Assembly: GCA_022823145.1 (NCBI GenBank)
Contig: JAJDXS010000038.1
Span: 37,907-101,906 of the forward strand
Reading direction: 5' to 3'
Origin: Gemmatimonadota bacterium
GTDB taxonomy: Bacteria; Gemmatimonadota; Gemmatimonadetes; Longimicrobiales; Gaopeijiaceae
Length of the DNA stretch: 64,000 nt
A program made the position numbers and the translations under genes. This document shows, piece by piece, positions 36,083-45,738 of this stretch (position 1 is the stretch's first letter; each line of letters starts with the position of its first letter). The notes beneath the pieces are model-generated. The model had not been told where the DNA came from. It saw only the letters and a list, made by a program, of their open reading frames with translations, and ran no database searches.

Positions 36083-37477
36083 ATGCTTCCTGCCCGTCGC
36101 CTGCCCCTTGCACTCGGTGTTGCATGCGCCGCGTTCCTGCCGACCGGCGCGCCCGCCCTCCACGCCCAGTCCGCCGACCGGATCTGGGGACGCGTCCTCA
36201 CCGCAGAGGGCGACGAACACGAGGGGTTCCTCGAGTTCAGCCGGGGCCAGAGCGCGGCCAGCTGGGCCGATGTGCTGGTGGGAAGCCGCGAGGTATCCGA
36301 CGACAACTACAACGCCTGGCTTCTGGCCGTGCACGACGGGAGGCCCGCGGTCCGCACCGTGGACGTAAGGGGCTATCGGGTTTCGTGGGAGGAGCGGTAC
36401 CGGGACTTCGCGACCGAGACCCGCACGGGCATCCGCTTCGGCCACCTCGCCGCGCTGGTGCGGGACGACGAGGGCGGGATCGAGGCGGTGCAGCGGAACG
36501 CGGGGGGCGCGGTGACGGTCGACGTCCCGGGCTCGCGGACGGGGGGTGTGTCCGTGTCGCCCGGCGGCGTGCGCACCACGTCGACGACCGGGGGGTTGAG
36601 GGCGCGCGTTACCGTCGACACCCCCGGCGAGGAGCCGGTCGTCGTCTCCGGACGCGTCATCGAGCGAATCGATTTCGGTGCCGCCCCGCCCGGCGCAGTG
36701 CCGTCGACCGCACGCGTCCACGGTTCGGTCGAAGACCGGTTCGGGCGCACCTTCACGGGCTTCATCTCCTGGAGCGGCGCTCCCGTCCTGCAGTCCGACC
36801 GGTTCCTGGGGCGGGACGACGACGGCGACCTTCAGCGCTTCCCCTTCGCCGAGATCAGCGCGGTCGAGTCGCGCTTCGGCGGAGCATGGGTGACGCTGGC
36901 ATCGGGCGAGGGATTCGACCTCTACCGCCCGCTCGGCTCGCGCTACCGCCAGTCCGACATCCGCTGGTACCGGCGGACGATCCGAATCGCCGATCCCGGG
37001 CTCGGCACGGTCGAGGTAGAGTGGGACGACCTGCACGCGCTTCGGTTGCACCCCCCGTCCGGTGGGGTGCGGTATGACGACTTCGGCGGCACCGGTGCCT
37101 TGTACGGGGTGGTCACGAGCCGGTCCGGCGAGGAGTTCGAAGGCTGGATCCGGTGGGACGCCGACGAGGAGTGGACGTGGGACCAACTGAACGGGGCCTC
37201 GGACAACGTGGAGTTCGACGTGGAGTTCGGGAGGATCCGGCAGATCGCGCAGTCCGAGGACGGGCATGTTCATGTCATGCTCCTGGATGGCCGCAGCTAC
37301 GAGCTCTCCGGCTCGAACGACGTGGGCGGGGACAACCGGGGAATCTTCGTGTTTCCGAACGCAGGCCCCGCGGAACGCGAGGGAGTCGGGCAGGAAGGAA
37401 CCGACTGGCACCATGTCGCCTGGGAGGACTTTGGCGAGGCGCGCTTCCGGGCGGCGCCGGAGGGTGCGGGCTCGTGA
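36083..37477 (+). CDS. Exported protein with three copies of a beta-rich module
   Basis: 464 residues with a signal peptide ending LHAQS. Three similar segments, starting near residues 32, 209 and 337, share the pattern G-x-V-x5-G-x3-x-GFI/GWI-x-W followed by Asp-rich turns: IWGRVLTAEG, VHGSVEDRFG and LYGVVTSRSG. Each is followed by a stretch about how the value affects a boundary strand. No enzyme motif is seen. The stop overlaps the GTG start of the Omp85-like gene by 4 bp, so the two are probably made together and may act at the outer membrane. Confidence 0.65.
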   Translation: MLPARRLPLALGVACAAFLPTGAPALHAQSADRIWGRVLTAEGDEHEGFLEFSRGQSAASWADVLVGSREVSDDNYNAWLLAVHDGRPAVRTVDVRGYRVSWEERYRDFATETRTGIRFGHLAALVRDDEGGIEAVQRNAGGAVTVDVPGSRTGGVSVSPGGVRTTSTTGGLRARVTVDTPGEEPVVVSGRVIERIDFGAAPPGAVPSTARVHGSVEDRFGRTFTGFISWSGAPVLQSDRFLGRDDDGDLQRFPFAEISAVESRFGGAWVTLASGEGFDLYRPLGSRYRQSDIRWYRRTIRIADPGLGTVEVEWDDLHALRLHPPSGGVRYDDFGGTGALYGVVTSRSGEEFEGWIRWDADEEWTWDQLNGASDNVEFDVEFGRIRQIAQSEDGHVHVMLLDGRSYELSGSNDVGGDNRGIFVFPNAGPAEREGVGQEGTDWHHVAWEDFGEARFRAAPEGAGS

Positions 37478-39852
37478 GCGCCGCCACCACAAGGAGCGCC
37501 CTGGCCACGGCCCTGGCCCTCGTCGCGGCGGCCTCGGCGGCCACTCCGCACGGCGCGCCGGCGCAGACCCGCTTCGCCGCCGACGCCTTCCTGGATCCGG
37601 TCGCCCGGCAGCTCTACACGGCGGCCTTCGACGGCTGGACGGCGCTCGACGAATCGGTCGTGCGCTACACGGCCCGGATCGACCAGCGCATCGCCGCCGC
37701 CATCCGCGCGCCGCTCCGCGACCGCGTCCTCTACCACAGCGAGACGGCCGTCCGCACCTTCTGGGAACGTGACTACGACGCGGTGGTGCAGGTGCTCGGG
37801 AGCCGTTCGGAGTACCCGGGACGCACGATCGCCATGCGCGAGGGCGACCTGGACTGGCTCGAGGACCTTCCCTTCGACGGCCCATTCGAACCCGGCAACG
37901 ACCGCCTTTTCCTGGGCATGGACGACGAGGCGTTCAGCACGGACGCGGAGGACAACGAATTCGCCCTCATCCACCCCCTGGCCTCCGGCGCCGACACGAT
38001 CTACCACTTCCAGAGCGGCGACACGATCACGCTATCGTTCCCCGACGGGCGCCGGCTGGAGGCGATCCAGCTCGATGTCCTCCCACGGGAGGCCGCCCCC
38101 CAGCGGATCAGCGGAATCCTCTGGATCGAGCCCGAAACGGGCGCGCTGGTCCGGGCCGCCTACCGCATGAGCCGGGAGTTCGACGCGGTTCGGGACATCC
38201 CGGAGCTGCAGGAAGAGGAAGACGCAGGCACCTTCCGGTTCGTTCCCGGCCTCTTCAAGCCGTGGACCTTCGACCTGAACGTCGTCTCGGTCGACTACGC
38301 GCTCTGGGACTTCAAGGCCTGGCTGCCCCGCAGCATGAGGATCGAGGGCGAGGCAAGGGCGGGGATCATCAGGTTCCCCGTCTCGATGGACATGGCGTAC
38401 CAGGTCGAGGCGGTGGTGCTGGAGGGTGACGTGGAGGTGGATGAGCAGGGCGCCCCGGCCGTTCCGGGCGACGAGACCGCGCCGGGCACGGTGACGACCG
38501 CGCGGGACGGAATGAGGGAGGTTCACTTCGGCACGCGCGCCGAAGCCATGGCCTTCATCGCCGCACTGCTCTCCGAGGACGACCGCATCGCGTACGAACT
38601 CATGGACGAGTCGGAGACCCCGGCGGCGGACCGCGAGTCGCTGCTGATCGTCCCCGAAGACCGCAGCCTCGTGGCCGAGAGCCCCCACCTGCCGCCGCCG
38701 GTGTGGGACGGCGCGCCCGGGTTCACGGACCCCGAGGAACTGGCGGAGTACATCGGGGACCTGGCGGACCTCCCGGCGCCTCCGATCCAGATGGTCCCCT
38801 GGACCTTCAACTGGGGGTGGGCGCGACAGGATCTCATCCGCTACAACCGCGTCGAGGGACCGGCACTGGGCGGGCGGTTCGACTGGGACCTGGGCGACCG
38901 CTACACCCTGGAGAGCGCGGGGTTCTTCGGGTTTGCCGACCTGCGTCCCAAGATGCGACTGGACCTGGAACGCTCGACGGTGTTGCGCCGCCTCACCCTC
39001 GGCGCCTACCACGAACTACAGTCCGTCGATCCGCGGGCCGGGAACCTGGGATTCGGAAACTCCGTCGACGCCCTCCTCTTCGGCCGCGACAACGGTGAGT
39101 ACTACCGGGCCACCGGAGCCGACTTCACCTGGCGACCTCCGGAGGGGACAAGGGACTCCTTCCTCTTTCGCGCGTACGCGGAGCGCCACGAAGCGGTGGA
39201 GAACAACATCGACTTCGCCCTCTTTCGGGTCTTCGACGGCGATTGGAGCTTCCGTCCGAACCTGGCGGCCGACCGCGCCGACGAAGCGGGCGCGGAGGTG
39301 CGGATCTCCCCGTGGTGGGGTCACGATCCGCTGAAGACGCAATTCGGGCTGGAGTTCCATGGCCGCGGCGCGACGTGGCGCTCCGTCGGTGGCGGCGAAC
39401 ACGGGGGCGGCAACGGCGCGCGAAGCGACTACGTGCAGGCCAGCGCCACCGCCCGCGCCATCATCCCCGTCCGGGGCGAGGGCTGGGACGGGTGGCGTCT
39501 GGGACTCGAGGCGGCGGGCGGCAACACCTGGGGCGGCGCTCCGGTCCAGCGCTCATGGTTCCTGGGTACCGCGTCCACGCTGCGCGGATACCCCGCCTCG
39601 GTGGTCTCCGGCCCGTCGTTCCTGCGCGGGCGCGTCGAGGTCAGCCGCATCTTCCACGGGGTCGGCTGGAGCTTCTTCACAGACGCCGGATGGGCCGGGG
39701 AGGCGAGCGACTTCACCGCGGGCGACCTGCTCTACGGCATCGGCATCGGCGGCTCCATCCTCGAAGGGCTCCTGCGCTTCGACCTGTCGCAGGGGCTGAA
39801 GGGTCCCTACAAGGACTTCCGCGTCGAACTCTATCTCGACGCCATCCTGTAG
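37474..39852 (+). CDS. Omp85-superfamily outer-membrane protein with large novel N-terminal region
   Basis: 792 residues from GTG at 37474. The signal peptide ends near APAQT. The C-terminal third matches a BamA/TamA-like barrel: the LRGYP motif near residue 704, FFTDAGWAG, and a final run of strands ending ELYLDAIL. The N-terminal 430 residues are not recognisable POTRA repeats. They include FDLNVVSVDYALWDFKAWLPRS, more like the domains in Gemmatimonadota and Bacteroidota surface antigens. Probably an outer-membrane insertion or secretion factor, substrate unknown. Confidence 0.72.
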   Translation: MSAATTRSALATALALVAAASAATPHGAPAQTRFAADAFLDPVARQLYTAAFDGWTALDESVVRYTARIDQRIAAAIRAPLRDRVLYHSETAVRTFWERDYDAVVQVLGSRSEYPGRTIAMREGDLDWLEDLPFDGPFEPGNDRLFLGMDDEAFSTDAEDNEFALIHPLASGADTIYHFQSGDTITLSFPDGRRLEAIQLDVLPREAAPQRISGILWIEPETGALVRAAYRMSREFDAVRDIPELQEEEDAGTFRFVPGLFKPWTFDLNVVSVDYALWDFKAWLPRSMRIEGEARAGIIRFPVSMDMAYQVEAVVLEGDVEVDEQGAPAVPGDETAPGTVTTARDGMREVHFGTRAEAMAFIAALLSEDDRIAYELMDESETPAADRESLLIVPEDRSLVAESPHLPPPVWDGAPGFTDPEELAEYIGDLADLPAPPIQMVPWTFNWGWARQDLIRYNRVEGPALGGRFDWDLGDRYTLESAGFFGFADLRPKMRLDLERSTVLRRLTLGAYHELQSVDPRAGNLGFGNSVDALLFGRDNGEYYRATGADFTWRPPEGTRDSFLFRAYAERHEAVENNIDFALFRVFDGDWSFRPNLAADRADEAGAEVRISPWWGHDPLKTQFGLEFHGRGATWRSVGGGEHGGGNGARSDYVQASATARAIIPVRGEGWDGWRLGLEAAGGNTWGGAPVQRSWFLGTASTLRGYPASVVSGPSFLRGRVEVSRIFHGVGWSFFTDAGWAGEASDFTAGDLLYGIGIGGSILEGLLRFDLSQGLKGPYKDFRVELYLDAIL

Positions 39853-39862
39853 CACCCCGTAC

Positions 39863-39909
39863 TTGACGGGCGCCGCGGCCCGGCGTAGAGAATCAGACTC
39901 AGGATTCTC
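39863..39909 (+). promoter_or_regulatory. Candidate sigma-70 promoter with overlapping inverted repeat
   Basis: TTGACG at 39863-39868, a 17-bp spacer and TAGAGA at 39886-39891 form a good vegetative promoter upstream of the fumarylacetoacetase-family gene. GAGAATC (39888-39894) and GATTCTC (39903-39909) make a perfect 7-bp inverted repeat over the -10 and likely start site, which could be an operator or a 5' hairpin. Confidence 0.45.
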
Positions 39910-39952
39910 GTAGTGCCGCCATCGGCAAAGCACCTCAGCATGGGGCAGGATC

Positions 39953-41137
39953 ATGCGACCCGACGTTGCCACGCTCTCTCGCGCCGCCCTCGTGGCGGCC
40001 CTCTTCACCTCGCTCGCCGCAGGCCCTGGCCCGACTGCCGCGTCGGCCCAATCGGGCGCGAACATGGACATCGCCGAGCCCTTCAAGGTCGGCACCTTCG
40101 AGATCGACGGCGAGCCCCGGGTCGCGATGGTGCTCCGGGACGCGCTCGTGGTCGACATCGGCGAGGCCAACCGCACGCTGGAGCGCAACCCCGCATATCC
40201 CGCGGTCCCCGCCCCCGCGGACATGCTGGACCTGATCGGTCGCTACGAGTACGGCGTCCGGCTGCGCCTCTACGAGATCGTGAATCACCTCGACGCGAAC
40301 GGCATGATCGACGGGAGCGCGCGCCCCGGCTTCATCCATGAACTCGGCGAAGTGCGGACGCTGCCGCCGATCATGTACCCGGGCAAGATCATGAACGCGG
40401 CCGTCAACTTCTACAGCCACGTGAACGAAACGGGCACCGAGGAGGAACGCGCCGAGGCTCGCCGGCAGCGGCGCGAGAACCGCGGCGTCCCGTACCTCTT
40501 CCTGAAGCCCAGCCGGGGCGCCGTGATCGGGAACAACGACGAGGTGGTGATCCCCTGGGGCCGCGACCGCACGGACTGGGAGGTCGAACTGGGCGCCGTG
40601 ATCGGCCGGGCTGCCAAGTACGTCTCGGCCACCGAGGCGCAGGACTACGTCTTCGGGTATACCGTAACGCTCGACATTTCGGACCGGGGCGGCCGTCCCC
40701 CCGGTGGCAACCCCCTCACTTCGGACTGGTTCGTGGGCAAGGGCCACGACACCTTCGCGCCGATGGGACCCTGGATCGTGCCGAAGGAGTTCTACGGCGA
40801 CCCGATGGAGAACCTGCGGCAGACGCTCAGCGTGGGCGGCGAGCAGATGCAGGAGGCCCGCGCCGGCGACATGATCCACACGCTCTGGGAGCTGGTCGAG
40901 TACGGGTCGTCGATCATCACCCTCTTCCCCGGCGACGTGATCAACAACGGCACCTCCGGCGGCGTCGGGATGGGCACCGCGGTGCGCGGCGAGCAGCGCT
41001 TCCTGCAGCCCGGCGACCTGATCGAGGCCAGCATCGACGGGATCGGAACGCTGACCATTCCGGTCGTCGGCGAGGACGAGCCGGCGGGCGGGACTGGCGC
41101 GCGTCTGCCGCCGGTGAGGACGTACAGGCGGCGCTAG
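39953..41137 (+). CDS. Exported fumarylacetoacetate-hydrolase-family protein
   Basis: 394 residues with a clear signal peptide (to about AASAQS). The FAH fold core follows from about residue 130: metal ligands in DWEVELGAVIG, then GYTVTLDIS, GKGHDTFAPMGPWIV and the GDVINNGTSGGVG loop. Family members hydrolyse or decarboxylate beta-keto acids in the cytoplasm, so export is unusual. A candidate promoter lies about 60 bp upstream. Substrate unknown. Confidence 0.85.
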   Translation: MRPDVATLSRAALVAALFTSLAAGPGPTAASAQSGANMDIAEPFKVGTFEIDGEPRVAMVLRDALVVDIGEANRTLERNPAYPAVPAPADMLDLIGRYEYGVRLRLYEIVNHLDANGMIDGSARPGFIHELGEVRTLPPIMYPGKIMNAAVNFYSHVNETGTEEERAEARRQRRENRGVPYLFLKPSRGAVIGNNDEVVIPWGRDRTDWEVELGAVIGRAAKYVSATEAQDYVFGYTVTLDISDRGGRPPGGNPLTSDWFVGKGHDTFAPMGPWIVPKEFYGDPMENLRQTLSVGGEQMQEARAGDMIHTLWELVEYGSSIITLFPGDVINNGTSGGVGMGTAVRGEQRFLQPGDLIEASIDGIGTLTIPVVGEDEPAGGTGARLPPVRTYRRR

Positions 41138-41151
41138 CCGCTCGAGGCGAG

Positions 41152-41235
41152 TGCCGGGGGCGGGACTCGAACCCGCATGGGAATGCTCCCGGGGGATTTT
41201 AAGTCCCCTGTGTATACCGATTTCACCACCCCGGC
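41152..41235 (-). tRNA. tRNA-Leu (anticodon UAA)
   Basis: An 84-nt class II tRNA. Acceptor arms pair perfectly (minus-strand GCCGGGG at the 5' end with CCCCGGC at the 3' end), discriminator A. The anticodon loop reads CTTAAAA with anticodon TAA inside a GGGGA/TCCCC stem. There is a long variable arm and a GTTCGAGT T-loop. The 3' CCA is not encoded. Confidence 0.95.
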
Positions 41236-41278
41236 CAGGGGATGAAAGCTAGCAGGCGCGCGCCGAACGGCGGAATCG

Positions 41279-42193
41279 CTACAGGATCGTGGCCCCGAGG
41301 GCCGAGGCCACGAGCCCGACGCCGAGTTCCGCCGTCTGGTTGCGGTCGTCGAGCACGGGGTTGAGTTCGACGACCTCCAGGCTCAGCAGTCCGCCCGAGC
41401 GGGACGCCTTCTCGCAAACCAGGTGGCCTTCCCTGTAGGTGAGCCCGCCCCGGACCGGCGTGCCGACTCCGGGAGCGACCGCCGGGTCGAGGGCGTCGAG
41501 GTCGAGGGACAGGTGGAATCCGCACGTCCCGTCGCCGGCTCGTTCCAGCGCCTCGTCCATGCAGGTGGCCACGCCCCTTTCGTCGACCTCCGACATCGTA
41601 AACACCCGCACTCCCAGCTCCCGGATGAGCGCCTTTTCGCCCTGATCCAGTTCGCGCGCACCCAGGATGCTCACGTTTTCGGGGCGCACGGACGCCCGTC
41701 CACGGGTCAGACGCGGCTCGCCGAAGCCCAGGAGCACCGCCAGCGGCATCCCGTGAATGTTGCCGGTGGGCGTCGTGTGGGGCTGGTTCATGTCGGTGTG
41801 GGCGTCCACCCAGATGACGCCGATCGACTCGCCCTGTTCACGGTAGTGGTCGGCCACGGCCCCCACCGACCCGATGGAGAGCGAATGGTCGCCGCCGAGG
41901 ATGAGGGGGATGCAGCCCCGGTCCAGAGCGTTGCGCACTGCCGCCCGCGTCCGGCCGGCCACGTCGAGGATCTCGCTCAGGAACGGGAGCACGCCCTCTC
42001 CCGACTCGGTGGTCTCGATCCCTCCGGCCGTGATCGTCCCGAGTTCGGAAACGGTGTGACCGATCTGCTCGATCTTTCCCTGGATCCCCGCGATCCGCAG
42101 GGCCGACGGGCCCATGTCGACGCCCCGGCGTCCCGCGCCGAGATCGATGGAAACGGAGATCAGCGCGAAGTCTCTATGTGGAGCGTGGGGCAT
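41279..42193 (-). CDS. rocF: Arginase
   Basis: 304 residues from ATG at 42193. The binuclear manganese site is complete: GGDHSLSIG, DAHTDMN and SLDLDALDP, with the substrate loop TPTGNIHGMPL. It splits arginine into ornithine and urea. No urease or other arginine gene is visible nearby. Agmatinase is a close relative, but the NIHGM and VDMGPSALR motifs favour arginase. Confidence 0.9.
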   Translation of the reverse strand: MPHAPHRDFALISVSIDLGAGRRGVDMGPSALRIAGIQGKIEQIGHTVSELGTITAGGIETTESGEGVLPFLSEILDVAGRTRAAVRNALDRGCIPLILGGDHSLSIGSVGAVADHYREQGESIGVIWVDAHTDMNQPHTTPTGNIHGMPLAVLLGFGEPRLTRGRASVRPENVSILGARELDQGEKALIRELGVRVFTMSEVDERGVATCMDEALERAGDGTCGFHLSLDLDALDPAVAPGVGTPVRGGLTYREGHLVCEKASRSGGLLSLEVVELNPVLDDRNQTAELGVGLVASALGATIL

Positions 42194-42363
42194 TTCCGGT
42201 CCGGGGCTGCGGGATGTGACCCTGCAAGTGGCTTGGTCGTGTGCGAGGGCTGACACTACTATTCACCCCGAACGTATGTTTTGGGTTCGGCCGGTCAATT
42301 CCCGGGCGGCCGTTTCTCATTCGCGGAAACCCCCCGATGCAACCCCAGGCACGGAGTCGGCGC

Positions 42364-45300
42364 ATGCGCTATCTCAAACGCACTCATTGGGCGATCCCAC
42401 TTGTGCTGCTTACACCGATCGCTACCCAAGGTCAGGAGCCGGAATTGGATCCGGACCGGGGTCTGCCCCTGGAGCCCGCCCGCTGGGCCCGGTTCACGAC
42501 CAACGAGGGAACCTGGATCTCTCTCGACGTGAGCCCCGATGGCCAGACGATCGTCTTCGACATGCTCGGCGACCTGTACTCGATGCCGATCACCGGTGGC
42601 GACGCCAGACGCCTCACCAGCGGAATGGCGTACGACATGCAGCCCCGCTTCAGCCCCGACGGCGAGCGGATCGTCTTCGTCTCCGACCGGAGCGGGGACC
42701 AGAATGTCTGGCTGATGCCTTCGGCGGGCGGTGATCCGACGCAGGTGAGCAAGGGGGTCGGAAGCGGCTTCCTGTCGCCCGAGTGGATGCCGGACGGGAA
42801 GTACATCGTCGTGTCGAGGTCGCGCCAGTTCTTCGGCCTCGAAAAGCTGTGGCTGTACCACGTGGACGGCGGCACCGGGATCGAGATGGTGGGAGGAACC
42901 GGCGCTCAGCGGATGATGGGCGCCGCAGTGGACGCCGAAGGACGCTATGTCTGGTACGCGCAGCGCCAGGGGACTTGGCAGTACAACGCGATCTTCCCGC
43001 AGTTCCAGCTCTGGGTCTACGACCGGCGGTCGGGGACTCGCACGCCGATGACGAACCGGTACGGGTCCGCGTTCCGGCCCGCGGTGTCGCCGGACGGGAC
43101 GATGCTGGCGTACGGGAGCCGCGACGACGCGGACACGGGGATCCGGATTCGCGATCTGGCCTCGGGGATGGAACGCTGGCTGGCCTACCCCGTGCAGCGC
43201 GACGACATGGAATCGACCGCGACCATGGACGTGCTCCCCGGCTACTCCTTCACGCCCGAGTCGGACGCACTGGTGATGTCCTACGGCGGCCGCATCTGGC
43301 GGGTGCCGGTGGACGGAAGCGATCCCGCCGAGATCCCCTTCACGGTCGAGGCCGAGATCGCGATCGGACCCGAGGTCGAGTTCGAGTACCCGATCGAGGA
43401 CACGCCGACATTCACCGTGAAGCAGATCCGGTATCCGCGTCCCTCGCCCGACGGAAGCCGGCTCGCCTTCACCGCCCTCGACCGGGTGTACGTCACGGAG
43501 CTGGCGGACGGGACGACGCGGCGACTGACCAGCGACGAGGTGGGCGAGCATCGGCCGGTCTGGTCGCCGGACGGGAGCCATGTGGCCTATGTGACCTGGG
43601 ACGACGACAGCGGCGAAGGCCACATCCGGCGCGTGCCGGCGGACGGCGGTGCCGCGGTCACGCTCACGTCGGCGCCCGCCTACTATCGCGACCTCGTGTA
43701 CTCGCCCGACGGCGAGCGCATCGTGGGCGTGCGGTCCGCCAGGCGCGATGTGCAGGAGGCCATCGATCCCTTCGTCAGCACCATCGGCTCCGAGTTCATC
43801 TGGATACCGGCCGATGGCGGCGAGGTGACCGTGATCGGCCCCACGGCCGGACGCAGATCGCCGCACTTCACCGAGGATCCCGACCGCATCTACTACTACG
43901 GAACCGCCCGCGCGGACGCGGTGCCGGGTTCTCCCACACCTCCTCCGCCGACGACGGCGCTGTCTTCGGCGCGCTGGGACGATACCGACCGGAAGCGCCA
44001 CCTCCAGGTCACGAGGAGGGCGGATCTGTCGGCGGGCGGCGTTCCCATCGGCTACAAGCGCTCGGAGACGTCCGACCTCGTGATGCCCGCGGATTTCGAC
44101 GACGACGAGCCGCGCGAACTGATCCTGCGCTTCATCTCCGCCTCGGTCGAGATGGCGCCGCAGGGCGACCTCGCGCTGGCCCAGGTGGGAGACGACCTGT
44201 ACGCCGTCACGGTTCCCGACCTCGGTGCCGTGCTGCCTACGGTGGACGTGGTCAAGCCCGACTCGGCCGCGGTCCCGGTGTGGAAGCTGAACGATCTCGG
44301 CGTCGAGTTTCCGGTGTGGGGCGCGGATGGCCGCACCGTGCACTGGTCGCTCGGCAACGCCCTGTTCACCTACGACCTGGACGCCGCCGCCGCCGACCCG
44401 GACTACGAGCCCGCGGAGCAGCAGATCGCGGTGACGGCGGACCGGGACATCCCCCGGGGCACCGTCGTGCTGCGCGGTGCGCGGGCGATCACGATGAACG
44501 GCGACGAGGTCGTCGAAAACGCCGACATCGTGGTGACCGACAACCGCATCACGTCGGTTTCGGCAGGGCCCGGGGACGTTCCCGAGGGCGCCACCGTGAT
44601 CGATGTCGCGGGCAAGACGATCATCCCCGGCTTCGTGGACACGCACGCGCACATGTGGAACCTGTGGGGGCTGCACTGGGCGCGCCCGTGGATCTACCAG
44701 GCGAACGTCGCCTACGGGGTGACCACGACCCGCGACCCGCAGACGGCGACAACCGACGTGCTCTCCTACGAGGACATGGTGCGCGCCGGGAAGATGGTCG
44801 GCCCGCGCGTCTATTCGACCGGGCCGGGCGTGTTCAGCCAGGACTTCGTCAGCAGCTACGAGCACGCGCTGGAGGTGCTGACCAAGTACAGCCGCTACTA
44901 CGACACCAAGACCTTCAAGATGTACATGTCCGGCAACCGCCGTCAGCGCCAGTGGCTGATCATGGCGGCGCGCGAACTGGGCCTCATGCCCACCACCGAA
45001 GGGGGGCTGGACTACCGGCTCAACATGACCCACGCGATCGACGGGTATCCGGGCATCGAGCACTCCATGCCGATCATCCCGGCGTACGGGGACGTCGTCG
45101 AGCTGTTCGCGACATCCGGCACGGTCAATTCGCCCACGCTTCTCGTCTCCTACGGCGGGCCCTGGGCGGAGAACTACTTCTACACGCGCGAGGACGTCTT
45201 CGGAGACGAGAAGCTGACCCACTTCACGCCCAAGCGGGAGCTGGACACGAAGGCGCGGCGGCTGCAGACGACCGGCCCGGGACCGGGCGGCTGGTTCATG

Positions 45301-45738
45301 GAGGATGAATACGCATTCCCGAAGCACGCCGCCTGGCTGACGCGACTCGTGGAGAACGGAGGGAAGACCGGCGTCGGCAGTCACGGACAGCTGCAGGGAC
45401 TGGGGTTCCACTGGGAGCTGTGGGCGATGCAGGCCGGCGACATGGACGAGCACGACGCACTTCGCGCCGCGACGATCATGGGTGCCGAGGCGATCGGTCT
45501 GGGCGGCGATCTGGGCTCTATCGAGGCCGGCAAGCTGGCGGACCTGGTCATCCTCGACGCCGACCCGCTCGCCAACATCCGCAACACCAACACGGTGAGT
45601 CAGGTGATGATGAACGGACGGCTCTACGACGGCGACACCCTCGACGAGGTGTGGCCCAGGCAACGGCCCGCACCGGACGAACCATGGCGCAACACCGCGC
45701 CCAATGTCCGCGCCGGCATCAGGGGAGGTGACAAATGA
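42364..45738 (+). CDS. Giant exported TolB-propeller/amidohydrolase protein, paralogue 1
   Basis: 1124 residues from ATG at 42364, with GGAG 7 nt upstream (ATG at 42337 also possible). The signal peptide ends near ATQGQ. Residues 40-690 form a TolB/WD40-like propeller: LDVSPDGQTIVFD, SPDGERIVFVSDRSG and further blades. Residues 700-1124 are an amidohydrolase-superfamily domain with metal-binding HAH at 761-763, a conserved THAIDGYPGIEH and SHGQLQGLG. It probably hydrolyses amide or cyclic bonds outside the cytoplasm; the substrate is unknown. The stop overlaps the start of paralogue 2 by 4 bp. Confidence 0.88.
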   Translation: MRYLKRTHWAIPLVLLTPIATQGQEPELDPDRGLPLEPARWARFTTNEGTWISLDVSPDGQTIVFDMLGDLYSMPITGGDARRLTSGMAYDMQPRFSPDGERIVFVSDRSGDQNVWLMPSAGGDPTQVSKGVGSGFLSPEWMPDGKYIVVSRSRQFFGLEKLWLYHVDGGTGIEMVGGTGAQRMMGAAVDAEGRYVWYAQRQGTWQYNAIFPQFQLWVYDRRSGTRTPMTNRYGSAFRPAVSPDGTMLAYGSRDDADTGIRIRDLASGMERWLAYPVQRDDMESTATMDVLPGYSFTPESDALVMSYGGRIWRVPVDGSDPAEIPFTVEAEIAIGPEVEFEYPIEDTPTFTVKQIRYPRPSPDGSRLAFTALDRVYVTELADGTTRRLTSDEVGEHRPVWSPDGSHVAYVTWDDDSGEGHIRRVPADGGAAVTLTSAPAYYRDLVYSPDGERIVGVRSARRDVQEAIDPFVSTIGSEFIWIPADGGEVTVIGPTAGRRSPHFTEDPDRIYYYGTARADAVPGSPTPPPPTTALSSARWDDTDRKRHLQVTRRADLSAGGVPIGYKRSETSDLVMPADFDDDEPRELILRFISASVEMAPQGDLALAQVGDDLYAVTVPDLGAVLPTVDVVKPDSAAVPVWKLNDLGVEFPVWGADGRTVHWSLGNALFTYDLDAAAADPDYEPAEQQIAVTADRDIPRGTVVLRGARAITMNGDEVVENADIVVTDNRITSVSAGPGDVPEGATVIDVAGKTIIPGFVDTHAHMWNLWGLHWARPWIYQANVAYGVTTTRDPQTATTDVLSYEDMVRAGKMVGPRVYSTGPGVFSQDFVSSYEHALEVLTKYSRYYDTKTFKMYMSGNRRQRQWLIMAARELGLMPTTEGGLDYRLNMTHAIDGYPGIEHSMPIIPAYGDVVELFATSGTVNSPTLLVSYGGPWAENYFYTREDVFGDEKLTHFTPKRELDTKARRLQTTGPGPGGWFMEDEYAFPKHAAWLTRLVENGGKTGVGSHGQLQGLGFHWELWAMQAGDMDEHDALRAATIMGAEAIGLGGDLGSIEAGKLADLVILDADPLANIRNTNTVSQVMMNGRLYDGDTLDEVWPRQRPAPDEPWRNTAPNVRAGIRGGDK

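Noticed and set aside
35864..37885. A 673-codon minus-strand frame across the triplicated-module gene
   Set aside because: Antisense shadow; the plus-strand gene has a signal peptide and internal homology, the shadow has neither.
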